From Phaeoceros laevis (Eukaryota > Anthocerotophyta > Anthocerotopsida > Notothyladales): 64,000 nucleotides of DNA. The position numbers and the translations under genes are program-made. Location of the stretch: assembly GCA_049999765.1 (NCBI GenBank), contig JBNGIQ010009290.1, positions 51,066 through 115,065 of the forward strand, given 5' to 3'. The first letter of the stretch is position 1; the number at the start of each line of letters is the position of its first letter. Positions 43,152 to 54,554 of this stretch are shown here, one piece after another. A model generated the notes under the pieces. That model searched no databases. It was not told the DNA's origin and saw only the letters and a program-made list of their open reading frames with translations.

Positions 43152-46100
43152 TTACCAGACCTGGTTATTCATTTTCACGGTAAGCAGGTACTTCATGCGA
43201 ATTTGTGCCGTGTTATACACAATGTACTCGTTGTACATTAAGCAAGCCTGTAGACAAACTGAGGATTAGCACTGGCTGATCCAGAACCACGGGTTACACA
43301 AAGAGCTGTAGCCACAGTGACTACACAAGTCCACAAAAGAAAATACTCACTCCAGGGATTTGTTGTTTCTGAGGCTTCCCCATTGGAACCACGACACCAT
43401 CAGGACATACCATAGCTCCCTTGGGATCAGGGGCTTCCATACCAATGCCTTTTGTACTGCAAAACACAAGTTTATGACCTTGAATATAGGTGTAGGTAAC
43501 TTTGAGATGGCAGCACACAAAAACTTGAAGAGAATGCCACAGGTCCCAATTCAATTCAAGTGGCACCTCAGTTTTCCTGGTGGCAGTTGATCTGCATGGT
43601 AGTCAGATTGCAGCAGCTCCCGCATTTCTCCCAAGGCCACCTGCACCCAGGTTCAAGACCATGTCACCTTTCTCTACTAAGAAATAAGCACAGTACTCAA
43701 ACTATCAGCATTAAAAAAAGGAGCTCTCACCTCGCACAAGAGGAGAACTCCAACAGGCTCCTGCCTAGATGTGTAGCAATAATTTGCACTCTTTGATACC
43801 ATATCCGCAAAATATACACCTTTACCGAACATGTAACCTGACACAGGGGCCTCTGGAGGTGCTATTCTTAAGCCTGGACAAGAAGTGAGTTGTAAACAAA
43901 GTCTCTCGGGGACTTGTAGCTTCCCAAAAATAGCAGAAAGGCATTTACCTTGTGAGAGGATACCCGTCCAGTTGCACAACCTTGACCCGTGCCACAGAAG
44001 CATCCGATTCTTGACTCCAGCAAACTGTAACAAGGGAAACAGTAACTTAAGAAATGGATACGAACATATCCTACTACATATGCAACTCCAAAGCCCTTGG
44101 GCACCGTACTGCTTCACAGTAGGAGCACACTGACATCAGCCGGAGAGAAATTTGGAGACGTGTGCTTTTTAACAAGAGGTACAGCCAACAACAATCTCCT
44201 CGTTAAAAACCACCAATCTAAATCGGGGCAAACAACTTACTGGCTCAAATCGACTATCTTCATTTTCCCTCGCAACTTTGAAAACCTGCTGCACTTCAAG
44301 ACCAAGATTCCTGTGGGTTTGTCCATGTGAATTTTTTACGTAGGCCGTGATCTGGAAAATCACCAACGTGTCAATCTCGAGTGTCTCTGCATACCAGGTT
44401 ATATACATCATTACCATAAGGGATGACACAATCCTAGCCAGCAGGTATCAAATGACCAAAGCAAATAGATATACCCAGCATAAGAGTTCGGCTTACAACA
44501 TACCCAGGTAGCTTCTTCACCATTTAAAGGCAGCGGTTGGATCGCACACTTCAGACGAGTGTAGTGGTAATATGCCGGATCTTCCTCCTGCATGAGCACA
44601 TGAGGAACTTTTCCACCACATTGAAGTCGAGGACTGATTAACATCAATTTTTTGCACCTTTGTCTAGTTTTCAAGCTCACCTGTGCCTCCGCGTCCATGC
44701 TGCCAAGAATGTTTGTAGCAACTTCAATCTCACCCAGGGCCTCAACCTGGAATAAAGAGCATCTACTTGTTAGATGACAGCCTGCTGACAGACAAAAGAA
44801 TCAGAACGAAACCCCTAGCATAAAGACCAAGTTTCCTTGATTCCCTGAAGTCTTGGTTGCAGAACGAGCCTTACCATTTCCAGCTTCTTTTTCAGTAGCG
44901 CTGGAGTGTTGATAACAAAGTTCCCTGAATGTAAGCACATGCGTGAGCACCTAACTGTGGGGAGAAATGATACAAGGTTTGCTGTAGAAATCAGGCAGCA
45001 AAATGCTACGTACTCATATTCTGACGGCCGAAGTCATGGGGTATAACGGTGTAAAATTCACTGCAAAGCCACACAGATGCAGCTCTGAGCTCTGTTAACG
45101 TCTCAAAGTGCACGACTTCAAGTCTCTTCCATTCAACCCAGTTCAAACATCTTCAAGGCGACGTAGTACACACCAAAAAGGAGGAAACCTCTGACATGCA
45201 TAACAAATTTGCCCTATGTTTCTATGGCAGCCCAATAGACAAAACATTATCTGCAAGGAAGGTGCAGGTGTGGCCTTCCAAATGTTCCAAAAGTCTATAC
45301 CTGCTTAATGTGTTCAAGCTTCCAGAACTTGAGCTTTCCAAAGCAGCTGCAATCCTCTTCAGAACATCAAACCCCTACAACCAGAATCCATAAGTCGTAA
45401 GACAGCTCAATAGTGGAGTGTTGCAAGCATTATTTCCTCCTGCAAGCACAATACCTTCAGTATTGTAGCTTTGCTTAGCTTGCCAAGAGGCATCTTTCTT
45501 GCATCATATCCTGACAAAATTGACTGAAAATATATCAGCTCTCTGTTTCAAATCGTGATTGCGAGCAATGAGTGTCCAACAGACATAAAGAGCAGATATG
45601 CCCCAATCAGTCATTGGCCTTCTGCTACACCGATTCACAACAAAATGTAGGGAGGCTTGAAGCCCCGTCTGCTCTTGCTCCGACGAATAACAAGCTCAAG
45701 CACTAGTTAGGTCGTATAAGGTACAACCATTCAATCGAAGAGTGTGCAAACAGCTTAGTATGTCAAGCCTGACACCCAATGCAGTCCACCAAAAAACCAT
45801 ACCTATTTCAATCATCTGTTGTTGCATCATCTTGATGTTGCATATCAGGGAGATTAGTCTTTCCACGTGCGGATTCAACTTTGATGCTCGTGGTTCCTTG
45901 GGTATGGTGGGTTTGGGAGGTGCTACAACAACCTGAAACATGAACAATATTCGAGAAGATTGGGTACAATACTTACAAGTTGTCAGATCCAGCTTCATTC
46001 TACTGCTCCATAACACAAGTACTCACCTGCTCCTTTTCCTCGGGTTCATAATCCAGCTCAATCCATGTGTACTTGCCTGGTTTCGGTGCAAAATTCTTAC

Positions 46101-47574
46101 GATCAGCCCACTTATTTCGGGTCTTTGAATTGAACTGGGCTTCAAATGCCCTCACTACCGCATCCGCAGATGAATACGAGGTGTCACCAGTGCACCCTTT
46201 TGAACCAACCCTCCCCCAACGAGTGAACAAGTGATATTCTCCGCCTCTGTCACTCTCTAGAGCAAACACCAAGATCTGTGAGCATTTGGATCATCTACAA
46301 TACGGAGTAGTCTTTCAAGGATGGAACACGATTGGAAATATTTCTGGTGGTAGAAACAGCAAATTGATTGAATAAAACACGTCCAGACTCTATGGAAAGC
46401 CAGCACAAACCGGCGATCCCGGCTTACCAAGGGCTTGAATTACATAGAATTTGTTGTTGTTCCCATCGACATTGGTTTGATTAAGCATTGCATGATAGAC
46501 CTCGTCTCCCTGAATTGCAAGGGTCAGCACGAGTTTTGACTAGCAACCACCTCAACCAGAAACTAACTCCTACAATATGAAATGTTGAACACATAAAAGA
46601 GCAGAAGTTACGTGCTTGCTCAAGCACGTGGTAATCGGCTTGCAGGTTACTGGGCAAATGTGGATCCAGGACCGCACGCCCCTTCCTCGTTGCTTTCACA
46701 ATATTTTCCTCCTCATCAGAACCAGACTCCACTTCATCTGAAAACTCACCCAGTTCGCTACAAAAGGTTACAATCTGGAAAGCTTACAATGGGAGAGACA
46801 AGTACTAGGGGAGTAAGCCTAACACCAGTTCAACATTCCTACTATCAGTCATACCCCACAAACATTTTCGTCTTTCCTTCATACCTGCCCCCCTTTATCT
46901 CGATTTTGCTATGCCTGCTGTTGACAAGCCTCAATTCTCTCTTCCTAGAGCTTAGTCTTACCCTCATCAGCTGCCTCGGTGGTTTCTTCGTCCTTGACAG
47001 CAGCTTTCAACCTCTTCTTGAGCACGTCCTTCTTCCCAGCATTAGACAACCCCCGGTCGGACAGAGCAGCTTTCAGGTCAGGCACGAGCATACTGTCCAC
47101 GTCGGCCATCTTCAAGCGTTTGGGAGGCGGTTCATCATCCGCTTCCTCCAGAGTGTCCACCTTTCTACTTGCCCCGTTCCCACCATTCTGAAAAACCATC
47201 ACTCTCAGCATACAGCATGCACTCAACTCAACTCAGCTCACTTTGAAACATATCAAACATCTTCCTACTAGGCATTCACCCAAATACCTTGTCTGCCTTG
47301 CTGTCCGGCGGCGCCTTGCTGTCATCTTCTTCGATGCCCTCAGTCTCCCCCTCGTGCTCGTCCTCCGCTTCACTCCTGATGGCCTCATCAAGCCGAGCCA
47401 CCTACGCAGCACGCACAAAAACATGAATTCCTCTCACGCCCACTCCAAATTCTCACCCAACTTATCCAAGGCGCCCAGGCCGGGCCTTACCAGCACAGCC
47501 TTCAGCCCCGTGGTGTCAAGCCCACGCCTGGAAAGAGCATCCCGCAGCTCCTGCACCTTCAATTTAGCTGACAT
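43152..47574 (-). CDS. PARP2: Poly(ADP-ribose) polymerase, plant PARP2 type
   Basis: Nineteen exons give 656 residues. In transcript order: 47491-47574, 47288-47401, 46962-47187, 46616-46737, 46428-46509, 46027-46256, 45803-45932, 45455-45510, 45301-45374, 45014-45060, 44875-44924, 44681-44746, 44504-44587, 44241-44351, 43949-44024, 43731-43873, 43567-43640, 43351-43456, 43152-43247. The enzyme is nuclear and builds ADP-ribose chains from NAD+ at DNA breaks. Domains: SAP1 at 3-35, SAP2 at about 99-129, WGR at about 183-286 ([14 protein letters not shown]), the helical regulatory domain at about 300-430, then the catalytic domain. The catalytic His-Tyr-Glu triad is present in [15 protein letters not shown] and MYNEYIVYN. 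Every junction is GT..AG except intron 4, where the conserved frame needs a GC donor. Length and domain order match Arabidopsis PARP2. Confidence 0.95.
46510..46615 (-). other. PARP intron 4, apparent GC-AG intron
   Basis: The conserved [19 protein letters not shown] reading is obtained only if exon 4 ends ...CTTGAGCAA before GCACGTAAC and exon 5 starts GGAGACGAG after TTCAG. A GT donor four bases further on (CAAGCAC|GTAACT) needs a different acceptor (after GGGAG) and replaces QGD by QAH. Confidence 0.5.
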
Positions 47575-48538
47575 CGTGCCTACCCACCTCGGTTACCGCT
47601 GCCACGGCAGCCGCCTACCTCAGCTTCCGCTACACCTCATCCTCCGCCAACAGCAGAATTACCACAGCCCGTGTTGGAATTGGTGCCCCACAGCGGTCTG
47701 GGGGACGGGGTCGCTAAAAAGAAGCCTCCTTCTGCTCAGATGCCGATGTGCGAACCACAATTGGAGGGGTGCGACAATGTGAATTGTGCTCCATGGAGCC
47801 CAGGCTTCCAGCACCAACCCGTGCTTCCTGAGAGTCAATGTTTCTTCACCGCTACCAAATGCGGCAGCCCGGTTCAATCCGCCTCCTTGGCAGCAGACAA
47901 GCAGCTTCCGATCGCAAGCAGCAAACACAGGTGCGAAGCGAGCGCTCGAGACGAGAAGCGGGAAAACGCGAATCAAACGGGAAACGAAGACTTTCGGACC
48001 AAGGAAACTCGGCAGACCTTCCTAATCGGCCTCGCTCTCATAACCGCAATATCCGTACGGAGATTAGCATGGCACAAATCGAGAAATCGTCCAAATTTTT
48101 TGGTTGTTGTTGTTGGTTGTTTGTTCATTATGCGTATGCAGCCAGCCACGAGGGTATGACGCCAAACCGGAGAATAGAGAACACCAAGAGCGTAAGCCTA
48201 AGCTACAACTAAAAATATAACTTAAGTATGATGCCAGAGGAAATAAATTATGACCAAACTGAAAAATAAAAATTGTATGTTTGTTTGTTCATTAGGCGCA
48301 TGCAGCATGTCATGATGACACCTTGGAGGAAATGAATTATGAGCAAACTAAAAAAATAATCACGGACCCGTGAAGATTCGCAACCACACTGAAGATTCGC
48401 AACCACACTAAGCGAGTGGCAAGGCATTTGCAGAGCATGTGAGTCCAAGTCTCTTCCGCAGCCCGCATCCCGCATTTAGGAAAGAAAGGATGTTGAAGCG
48501 GCTCGCCTTAGTTGGAAGAATGTCGTAGCTAGCACAGA
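47575..48538. other. PARP upstream region; no gene seen
   Basis: Open frames at 47671-48159 have no motif. 48115-48360 contains an imperfect direct repeat ('tgtttgttcatta.gcg.atgcagc' and 'gaggaaat.aattatga.caaact.aaaaa'), and 'gaagattcgcaaccacact' is doubled at about 48372-48410. Confidence 0.45.
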
Positions 48539-49210
48539 TTAGACGAGGTCGGGTTGCGGTGTGTAGCGGAGGTAGCCCTTCCCGGAGGGCAGGGGAAACG
48601 TCTCGAATCCCTTGGGAAACTTGTCCCGCGCCTGATCATCCGACACCCCTGGTGCGACGATGCACCGCCCGCCCTGCTGCCAGTGCACCGGCGTGGCGAC
48701 GCTGTAGTTGTGGGTGAGCTGCAAAGAGTCGATGGCGCGCAGGAGCTCCACGAAGTTCCTGCCCGTGGTAGCGGGGTACAGCACCGAGAGCTTGAGCTTC
48801 TTGTCAGGGCCGACCACGAAGAGCGCGCGCGCGGTGAGCGGCAACCCGTCCGCGTCCTTGTCCGCGGGGTCCAGCATGCCCCACGCCACCGCCACCTCGC
48901 GCCCGGGGTCCGCCGCGATCGGGTACGTGATGGCGCCTGCGTCCGGGCACACGGCCAGGATGTCGCTGATCCACGCGCGGTGCGACTCCGCGGTGTTGCA
49001 GCTCAGCGCCATCACCTTCACCCCGCGCTTGTCGAACTCGGGGATGAGCGTGCCCACGCTGCCCAGCTCCGTGGTGCACACGGGCGTGAAGTCGCTGGGG
49101 TGCGTGAAGAGCACGGCCCAGGAGCCGTCGATGTAGGTGTAGAAGTCGATGGGCCCCTGGTTGGAGTCCGCTTGGAAGTTGGGCACCGTGTCGCCCAGCT
49201 TCAGCGCCAT
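48539..49210 (-). CDS. PER1: 1-Cys peroxiredoxin
   Basis: Single exon, 223 residues, ATG at 49210. The family reduces peroxides with one catalytic cysteine. In seed plants PER1 is nuclear/cytosolic and abundant in dormant seed tissues; in seed-free plants it is linked to spores and desiccation. The active site is FTHPSDFTPVCTTELG with peroxidatic Cys45, and the conserved Arg128 lies in LTARALFVVGPD. The Prx6-type block HNYSVATPVHWQQG and the C-terminal GYLRYTPQPDL are intact. Cys71, Cys88 and Cys183 are not in the resolving position of 2-Cys enzymes. I do not see the basic nuclear-localisation tail described for cereal PER1. The gene has no intron. Confidence 0.96.
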   Translation of the reverse strand: MALKLGDTVPNFQADSNQGPIDFYTYIDGSWAVLFTHPSDFTPVCTTELGSVGTLIPEFDKRGVKVMALSCNTAESHRAWISDILAVCPDAGAITYPIAADPGREVAVAWGMLDPADKDADGLPLTARALFVVGPDKKLKLSVLYPATTGRNFVELLRAIDSLQLTHNYSVATPVHWQQGGRCIVAPGVSDDQARDKFPKGFETFPLPSGKGYLRYTPQPDLV

Positions 49211-49293
49211 CGTCCAAAGCTTCTAAAGAGATCGATGAAGCTCGAGCACTTGCCGGTCTGCCTCTGCTGGTCAGATGACTCGCTTCTTGTAGA

Positions 49294-49304
49294 CCTATAT
49301 ATAC
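49294..49304 (-). promoter_or_regulatory. TATA box of the 1-Cys peroxiredoxin gene
   Basis: The minus strand reads GAGTATATATAGG about 85 bases before the ATG, which is well placed for transcription initiation. Confidence 0.55.
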
Positions 49305-49862
49305 TCTCTAGAGACGTATCCGTGGTTCGAGCTTTGAGAGAAACCAAAAGAATGCGGTGATGCCGGCCGTACCAACGGATCTCGAACCTGCTGCTGTCAG
49401 ATGCCATCATCGACTCCATCCCAGCCGCACCCGTCCTGCAATTTGCAGATAATGGCTCGAAGCAGACGGTCCGGGGGCACGAGATATTCGAAATTGCCGT
49501 CCTCCCTTGTCTTTGCTACATGTCGTTGCACACCTGCCCAAAATGCAGTTTCCAACTGATCCATTTCGAAGCGTCTGGAGTTTGGACCACGGATTCCACC
49601 CGCCTACGGCCGTTTTCACATAGCACATGTTATTCCCACTCGAAAATCATCAACTCCAATTTCTGTTCGACACTAGGAGACACTTCTCACTTAAAAAGTG
49701 AAGGGTTTACTTAGGTTCCATGGGCACTCAAGTTCGCGAATGGACCGTATTTCACACAATCATGTCAAAACGGGATTATGACAAAACACAACACGTAAAT
49801 GAGGTCGTTAGGATTTTAAGGATACCATTGGGGGCCGGTTTATCGTATCTCCGGCACAAAGC

Positions 49863-50143
49863 CCTAACGGTGACCAGCTGAATTCCGGTACAGAACCGTA
49901 TTTTATATAGTCATGTCAAAACTGGATTATGATAAAAACAACACATATTTGAGGTTGTTAGGATTTTAAGGATATCCATTGTTACCCTTAATTATTAAAT
50001 TTAGAGCTTTTTTTATTAAAAATACATTTTTTCAGGTACACGTTTTTTGGTAACCAGCCCTCTTTGGGCACATTTAGTTAAAGGGCTGCCTAATCACTCG
50101 ATGCTCTTCTAGTCATTGTATTGTGCTTTGCATTGCATGGTAT
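49863..50143 (+). repeat. About 275-bp direct repeat, copy 1
   Basis: Homologous to 52625-52899 in the same orientation, from 'ggtgac.agc.gaattccggta' to 'gtgctttgcattgcatgg', at close to 90 per cent identity by eye. A shorter third copy of the first part lies at 49737-49835 ('cacaatcatgtcaaaacgggattatgacaaaac'). Confidence 0.8.
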
Positions 50144-51179
50144 TGTGCTTTGCATTGCCCGGTGGTGTATGATATTTTCAGTTAAGCACACCTTCTGGAC
50201 ATTTGTTAGACCAGCATTACAAGATAGTTAGCTCTCCATAGTGGTACCGCAGTCAGATGCCGGGTCACACCTGGGTGTACATGTTATTGGGCCCGAATAT
50301 ATATCTATCTATCACTTACTAGTCCCCGTACTAAAATTAGGTTATCTATGAACCATAAGTTACTATTAAAATAAATCATAGTTTGCTTCTCGTGATAGTT
50401 TTTCAAATTTCTAGGGTATTTTTAATTTATTCATAGCGCTTAATAAAAATATTTTGACTTTGAAGGGAATGTTTTAATCCACGGAAGCATAGTACATTAG
50501 AACATAATTAATGTATTACAACTACTCTAAGTTATTAGAAAGTAGAAACATGTTACTCCGCACATTTCATGTTTTTTGCCAAGAAATAACATACATGAGA
50601 ACAAAAAGAGTATTTGAAAAGTTAAAGTGACTTAGCAATGAGGAAACGCTTGTTTGCGACTAGGCGTTTTGGCTAGACCGAATAAGTGAGCGTTTCGCCA
50701 AACGCTCAATCACTTTGCGTGCATGCATGTGCCATGAGGCATAATAGCGGCACAAGGCTGGCCATGGCCTGCTTGGGGTGCACATCCATCAATCAACATG
50801 GTGGATTGGCCAAGGCGGCTATGTCCTCGGAGCCGTCCTCACTTCTGTAAATACTTATTTAAATGTTAAAACATATTAACATCATACTACTCACGTTCCT
50901 GAGGCTGAGAGTTCGTGAAACAAAAGAAATATTTATTCGTTTATGTGTTTCCAGTAAGAAAAAAAATGATCAAACGAACTTGATATTTTTTGCAGAAAAA
51001 CAAAGCTAAGTGCCATATGCATGCCACACGCCACAGGTTTTCTGAGAAATTAAGTTTGGGCCAAAGAAATGCGTAAGGAACGGTCGTGCATTTCGGAAAC
51101 GTACCGATGACGTTCCCAATAGGGTTTTAAAAAAATTTATTTCAAGTTATTTGCTTATATGCTTAAAAAAAAAAGTTAG

Positions 51180-51545
51180 TTACTAACACGAGGACTTCCC
51201 CTTAGCGGTCCCCCGCTCTCGGCACCCCGAGCCCTCATCTCGGGCCTCCCCAATTCCCAGCAGGGCAGGCTGCTTCCGTTGCCCAATTTCAGCAAGGGTG
51301 GAGCTAAGAGGGAGGTGCCATTCCTGCCGATTCCACCGGGCAGAGCAGGATGACGGAGGGATGGCGCTCCCTTCCCCAATTCCAGTAGGGCGGCCTCCCT
51401 CCCTTGCCCAATTTCAGCAAGGATGGAGCTGGAAGGGAGGCGCCATTCCTACTGATTCCACCAGGCAGAGCGGGATCGGAGGGATGGCGCCTCCCTCCCC
51501 CAATTCCAGCAAGGGAGGGCAAGGAGGGGCAGGATAGGCCTCGCA
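51180..51545. repeat. GC-rich tandem repeat, about 130-bp unit
   Basis: The module 'ttgcccaatttcagcaagg.tggagct....gggaggcgccattcct.c.gattccacc.ggcagagc.ggat...ggagggatggcgc' is present at about 51280-51405 and 51410-51520, with partial copies on both sides. Its composition keeps several frames open on both strands. Confidence 0.75.
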
Positions 51546-52624
51546 AGAGAGGCAGGGAGGCGCCCTGTTTCCTGCAGCGACATGGCAGGGCCGCACGCAC
51601 GGCCTCATGGAGAGGGCCGTGGCTGGCAGCAATAGCTGGCCAGGTTGGGAGGAGAGGCGACCGGGGCAGGCAGGGCGGGCCTCGCGAGCGGGCATGGCAG
51701 GGGGGCGCCCTCCTAAGCTTGGCAACCATGGCCAAGGAAGGAGGGAACTTGTTTTTCGGGAACGTTTCCCGAAAAATGGAAAACGCGTTCCCAACGGACG
51801 GGGACGCGACCGGACGGGAACTCGTTCCCGTCCGACAGAAACCTGACACGCCATTCCCATTTAAACTCGCATAATAAATTTATTATGCCCCTTTACCAAC
51901 ATATGGATTGACCCAGGTTTCGAGTAGATAAAGTAGTGGGAAATGGCATGGGCGGTACATTTAAAAAATAGTCAGGTCTAAATGTAGTAACCTTAGATAA
52001 CAATCAAGTGACAAATATTGACCCATTGTTGGTATACCTTCACAGGTGTTGTATAAAAGTTCTGAACTAATTTGATGGTTTATCATAGTCTTCTTCCGTG
52101 TATAGCATGAAACCACCCCCTCACACCATAGGTCCAATAGTGCCTCGAGGTGTTTGTATTATTTGAGAATGCGGAAGGCCCTTTTCGAAACCAAATTTAT
52201 ATCCCCCTGTTATTGGAAGTTCAATCCCTACTGCGTCCATGATAAATATTGCTAGTGGGTCATTAACAAAGGAGAGAATGTCCGGATCCACAATCTTTAT
52301 AAATTGAGTTGATATTGGAAGTATCTGAAAGGTTTGCATATGATAAAAAAGCCCTTAATACTATAATACATAAGAAATATATATGCATACAAGTTAATAC
52401 ATAAAGTTGTTTCATGCTGGTGACATAAATAAGCTCTCTTGAAGCTAAACAAGCTCTCTTGAAGCTAAACTGCCAAGCTAACTTTCTTACCTCTATTACG
52501 AAATTTTTCTTCTACTACGATATTATACATGAGAACTACATATTATGGATAAGTCTTGCAAGCATGTATTGCACCTTGTGGAATGATTGCGATGCTTGAG
52601 AGCCATAAAAACTAGTAGCCACAT

Positions 52625-52899
52625 TTATTGGTGACTAGCGGAATTCCGGTATAGACCATTTTATATAGTCATGTCAAAACTGGATTACGACAAAAACAAC
52701 ACATATATGAGGTCATTAGGATTTTAAGGACATCCATTGTTACCTTTAATTATTAGATTTAGAGCCTTTTTTATTAAAAATATATTTTTTCAGGTACACA
52801 CTTTTTGGTAACCAGCCCCCTTTGGGCACGCTTAGTTGAAGGGCTGCCCAATCACTCAATGCTCTTCTAGTCATGGTATTGTGCTTTGCATTGCATGGC
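52625..52899 (+). repeat. About 275-bp direct repeat, copy 2
   Basis: Second copy of the repeat at 49863-50143. The two lie 2.76 kb apart in direct orientation and flank the GC-rich repeat. Confidence 0.8.
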
Positions 52900-54554
52900 T
52901 AGCCTATTGGGTTAGTGGCAAACCTCTTCTTTTTTGTCCTAGGCAATGCATGCCTTTTTTTTTAGTAGGTGGCTGCTGAGTCACCTATCCTAGTAGGGGG
53001 TAATAATAATAATACTAGTAATAGTAGTGGTAGAATGTTTTTTCCACTCCATGGCTTAAATCCATAAAAAACCTATGTTCCTTTCCGGCAGGCATATACC
53101 AAAGTTGCCTGAGAGCATTAAAAATGTACAATGGAGTGGCCAATTCAGCCATCCTACACCACTATGGGAGAAAGTAATGCGAGTTTTTTTGGTACTTTTA
53201 GAGCAAGTCCGAATAAGGGTTGAAGTGGTGGCCTTTGTACCCTCGCCCTTTGTACACAGGGTGAGTACAAAGAGGTAAAGTCATTTCTAAAGTGCTTAAT
53301 AAAGTTCCTTCCTACATTCTAAGCTTGGTTCATCAGCAATGATTCAACCAGGAATGTTGAGAGATAGTACACGTCAATGAAGCCTTGAGAAAAACACCAC
53401 TTAATCCGAGGCAGCAACTAAGTCTTCGGTCTTCGGTCCCAGCCGGAGTCCTCCACCCAACTGCAACCACAAAGCTTACGACTCCCATGATTCCTCAAAA
53501 CGTGACAAATTGAAGAGTAGCCTACACTCAAAGTGTTGGTGAGGAAGCTGCTTCGACTAACTACAATGGAGATAATATACGACTTCACAGGCCCGACATG
53601 ACCAGTTCAAACTGTTCGGTTCACTAAAAACGCATGACCAGACGGGTCCAGACCGGTGCAGACCAGACAGGATAAATTCCATGCAGTTGAATAGAGAAAA
53701 ACTAGTCTGATCTCTAGGATTCAATAATTTTTGTAGGTGCCAAGAAGCTTCTTGCGAGTTTTACCCATGCAGGCCTGCTCTGATGTGCATGTATGTAGAA
53801 TAGAGTATCTGTCACGCAAATCTGCCCACGTGAAGGATCCACTTCAGGCCACGAACCAATCACTATGCTGCACAATGGCAACTCTGGATCATGGCTACCG
53901 TGCCCGACACCACTGCTGTTGTTGCACGAATTGTTAACGTGGCAAGGAATGCAAAAGGTTCACACTAAGGTACAGTAGCCCAAATCCAAGTTGAAGAAAG
54001 ACCAGAATAATACATTGCTCTTCGTTCAGCCATCCAATGAGCAGCAACGTTAACGTTCATAGCTATTGACTGCCTTGTAATTGGATCAGGCTCCACCTTC
54101 CATCCAAGAGGGATTGATATCAATATACGGTCTCAAGCAAGGACAATCAGAGACGCTGGCAAACGAGACCACGAGGGGCAATGATGGAGACAGAGTAACA
54201 TCCAAGATACTGGCAATGTACTCAGTGACATACACAAGATCAAAAAACAAAACTTTGGTCAGCGTGCCAAAAAAAAATCAGGCAAGGTGCCACTGTACCA
54301 GAGGCACTGTCTCATCACTTGACAAATTAGGACAGAGCTGCAGGCACTCGCAGCTATGCCCGACTGCAAAATGCAAAGGAAGAACAACATCCTCTGCCTA
54401 GTCTTTAACTGAAGGAGTTTTAAGACTGATCTAACACCGTGTTCAACAGCACTGCAGCTCAAGGAGTAGAAGAGAGAATATATTACAAAAGGAAGCTGCG
54501 AGGGGATGATTGAAAAAAATGCAGGCAGTCTAGCCGAGGGAATAGCAACATCAG

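Larger units (their letters stand above)
49305..54554. other. Large repeat-filled spacer
   Basis: No gene is supported in more than 5 kb apart from the repeats listed separately. Small open frames at 52121-52339, 53075-53278 and 53737-53937 show no motif. 52985-53035 is a short TAA/TAG microsatellite. Confidence 0.5.

Noticed and set aside
48554-49360. A 268-codon plus-strand frame
   Set aside because: It is the antisense of the 1-Cys peroxiredoxin gene, Arg/Val/His-rich and without motifs.
51304-51874. Overlapping open frames of 150-180 codons on both strands
   Set aside because: They lie in a GC-rich tandem repeat, all are open simultaneously, and the predicted proteins are repeat translations.
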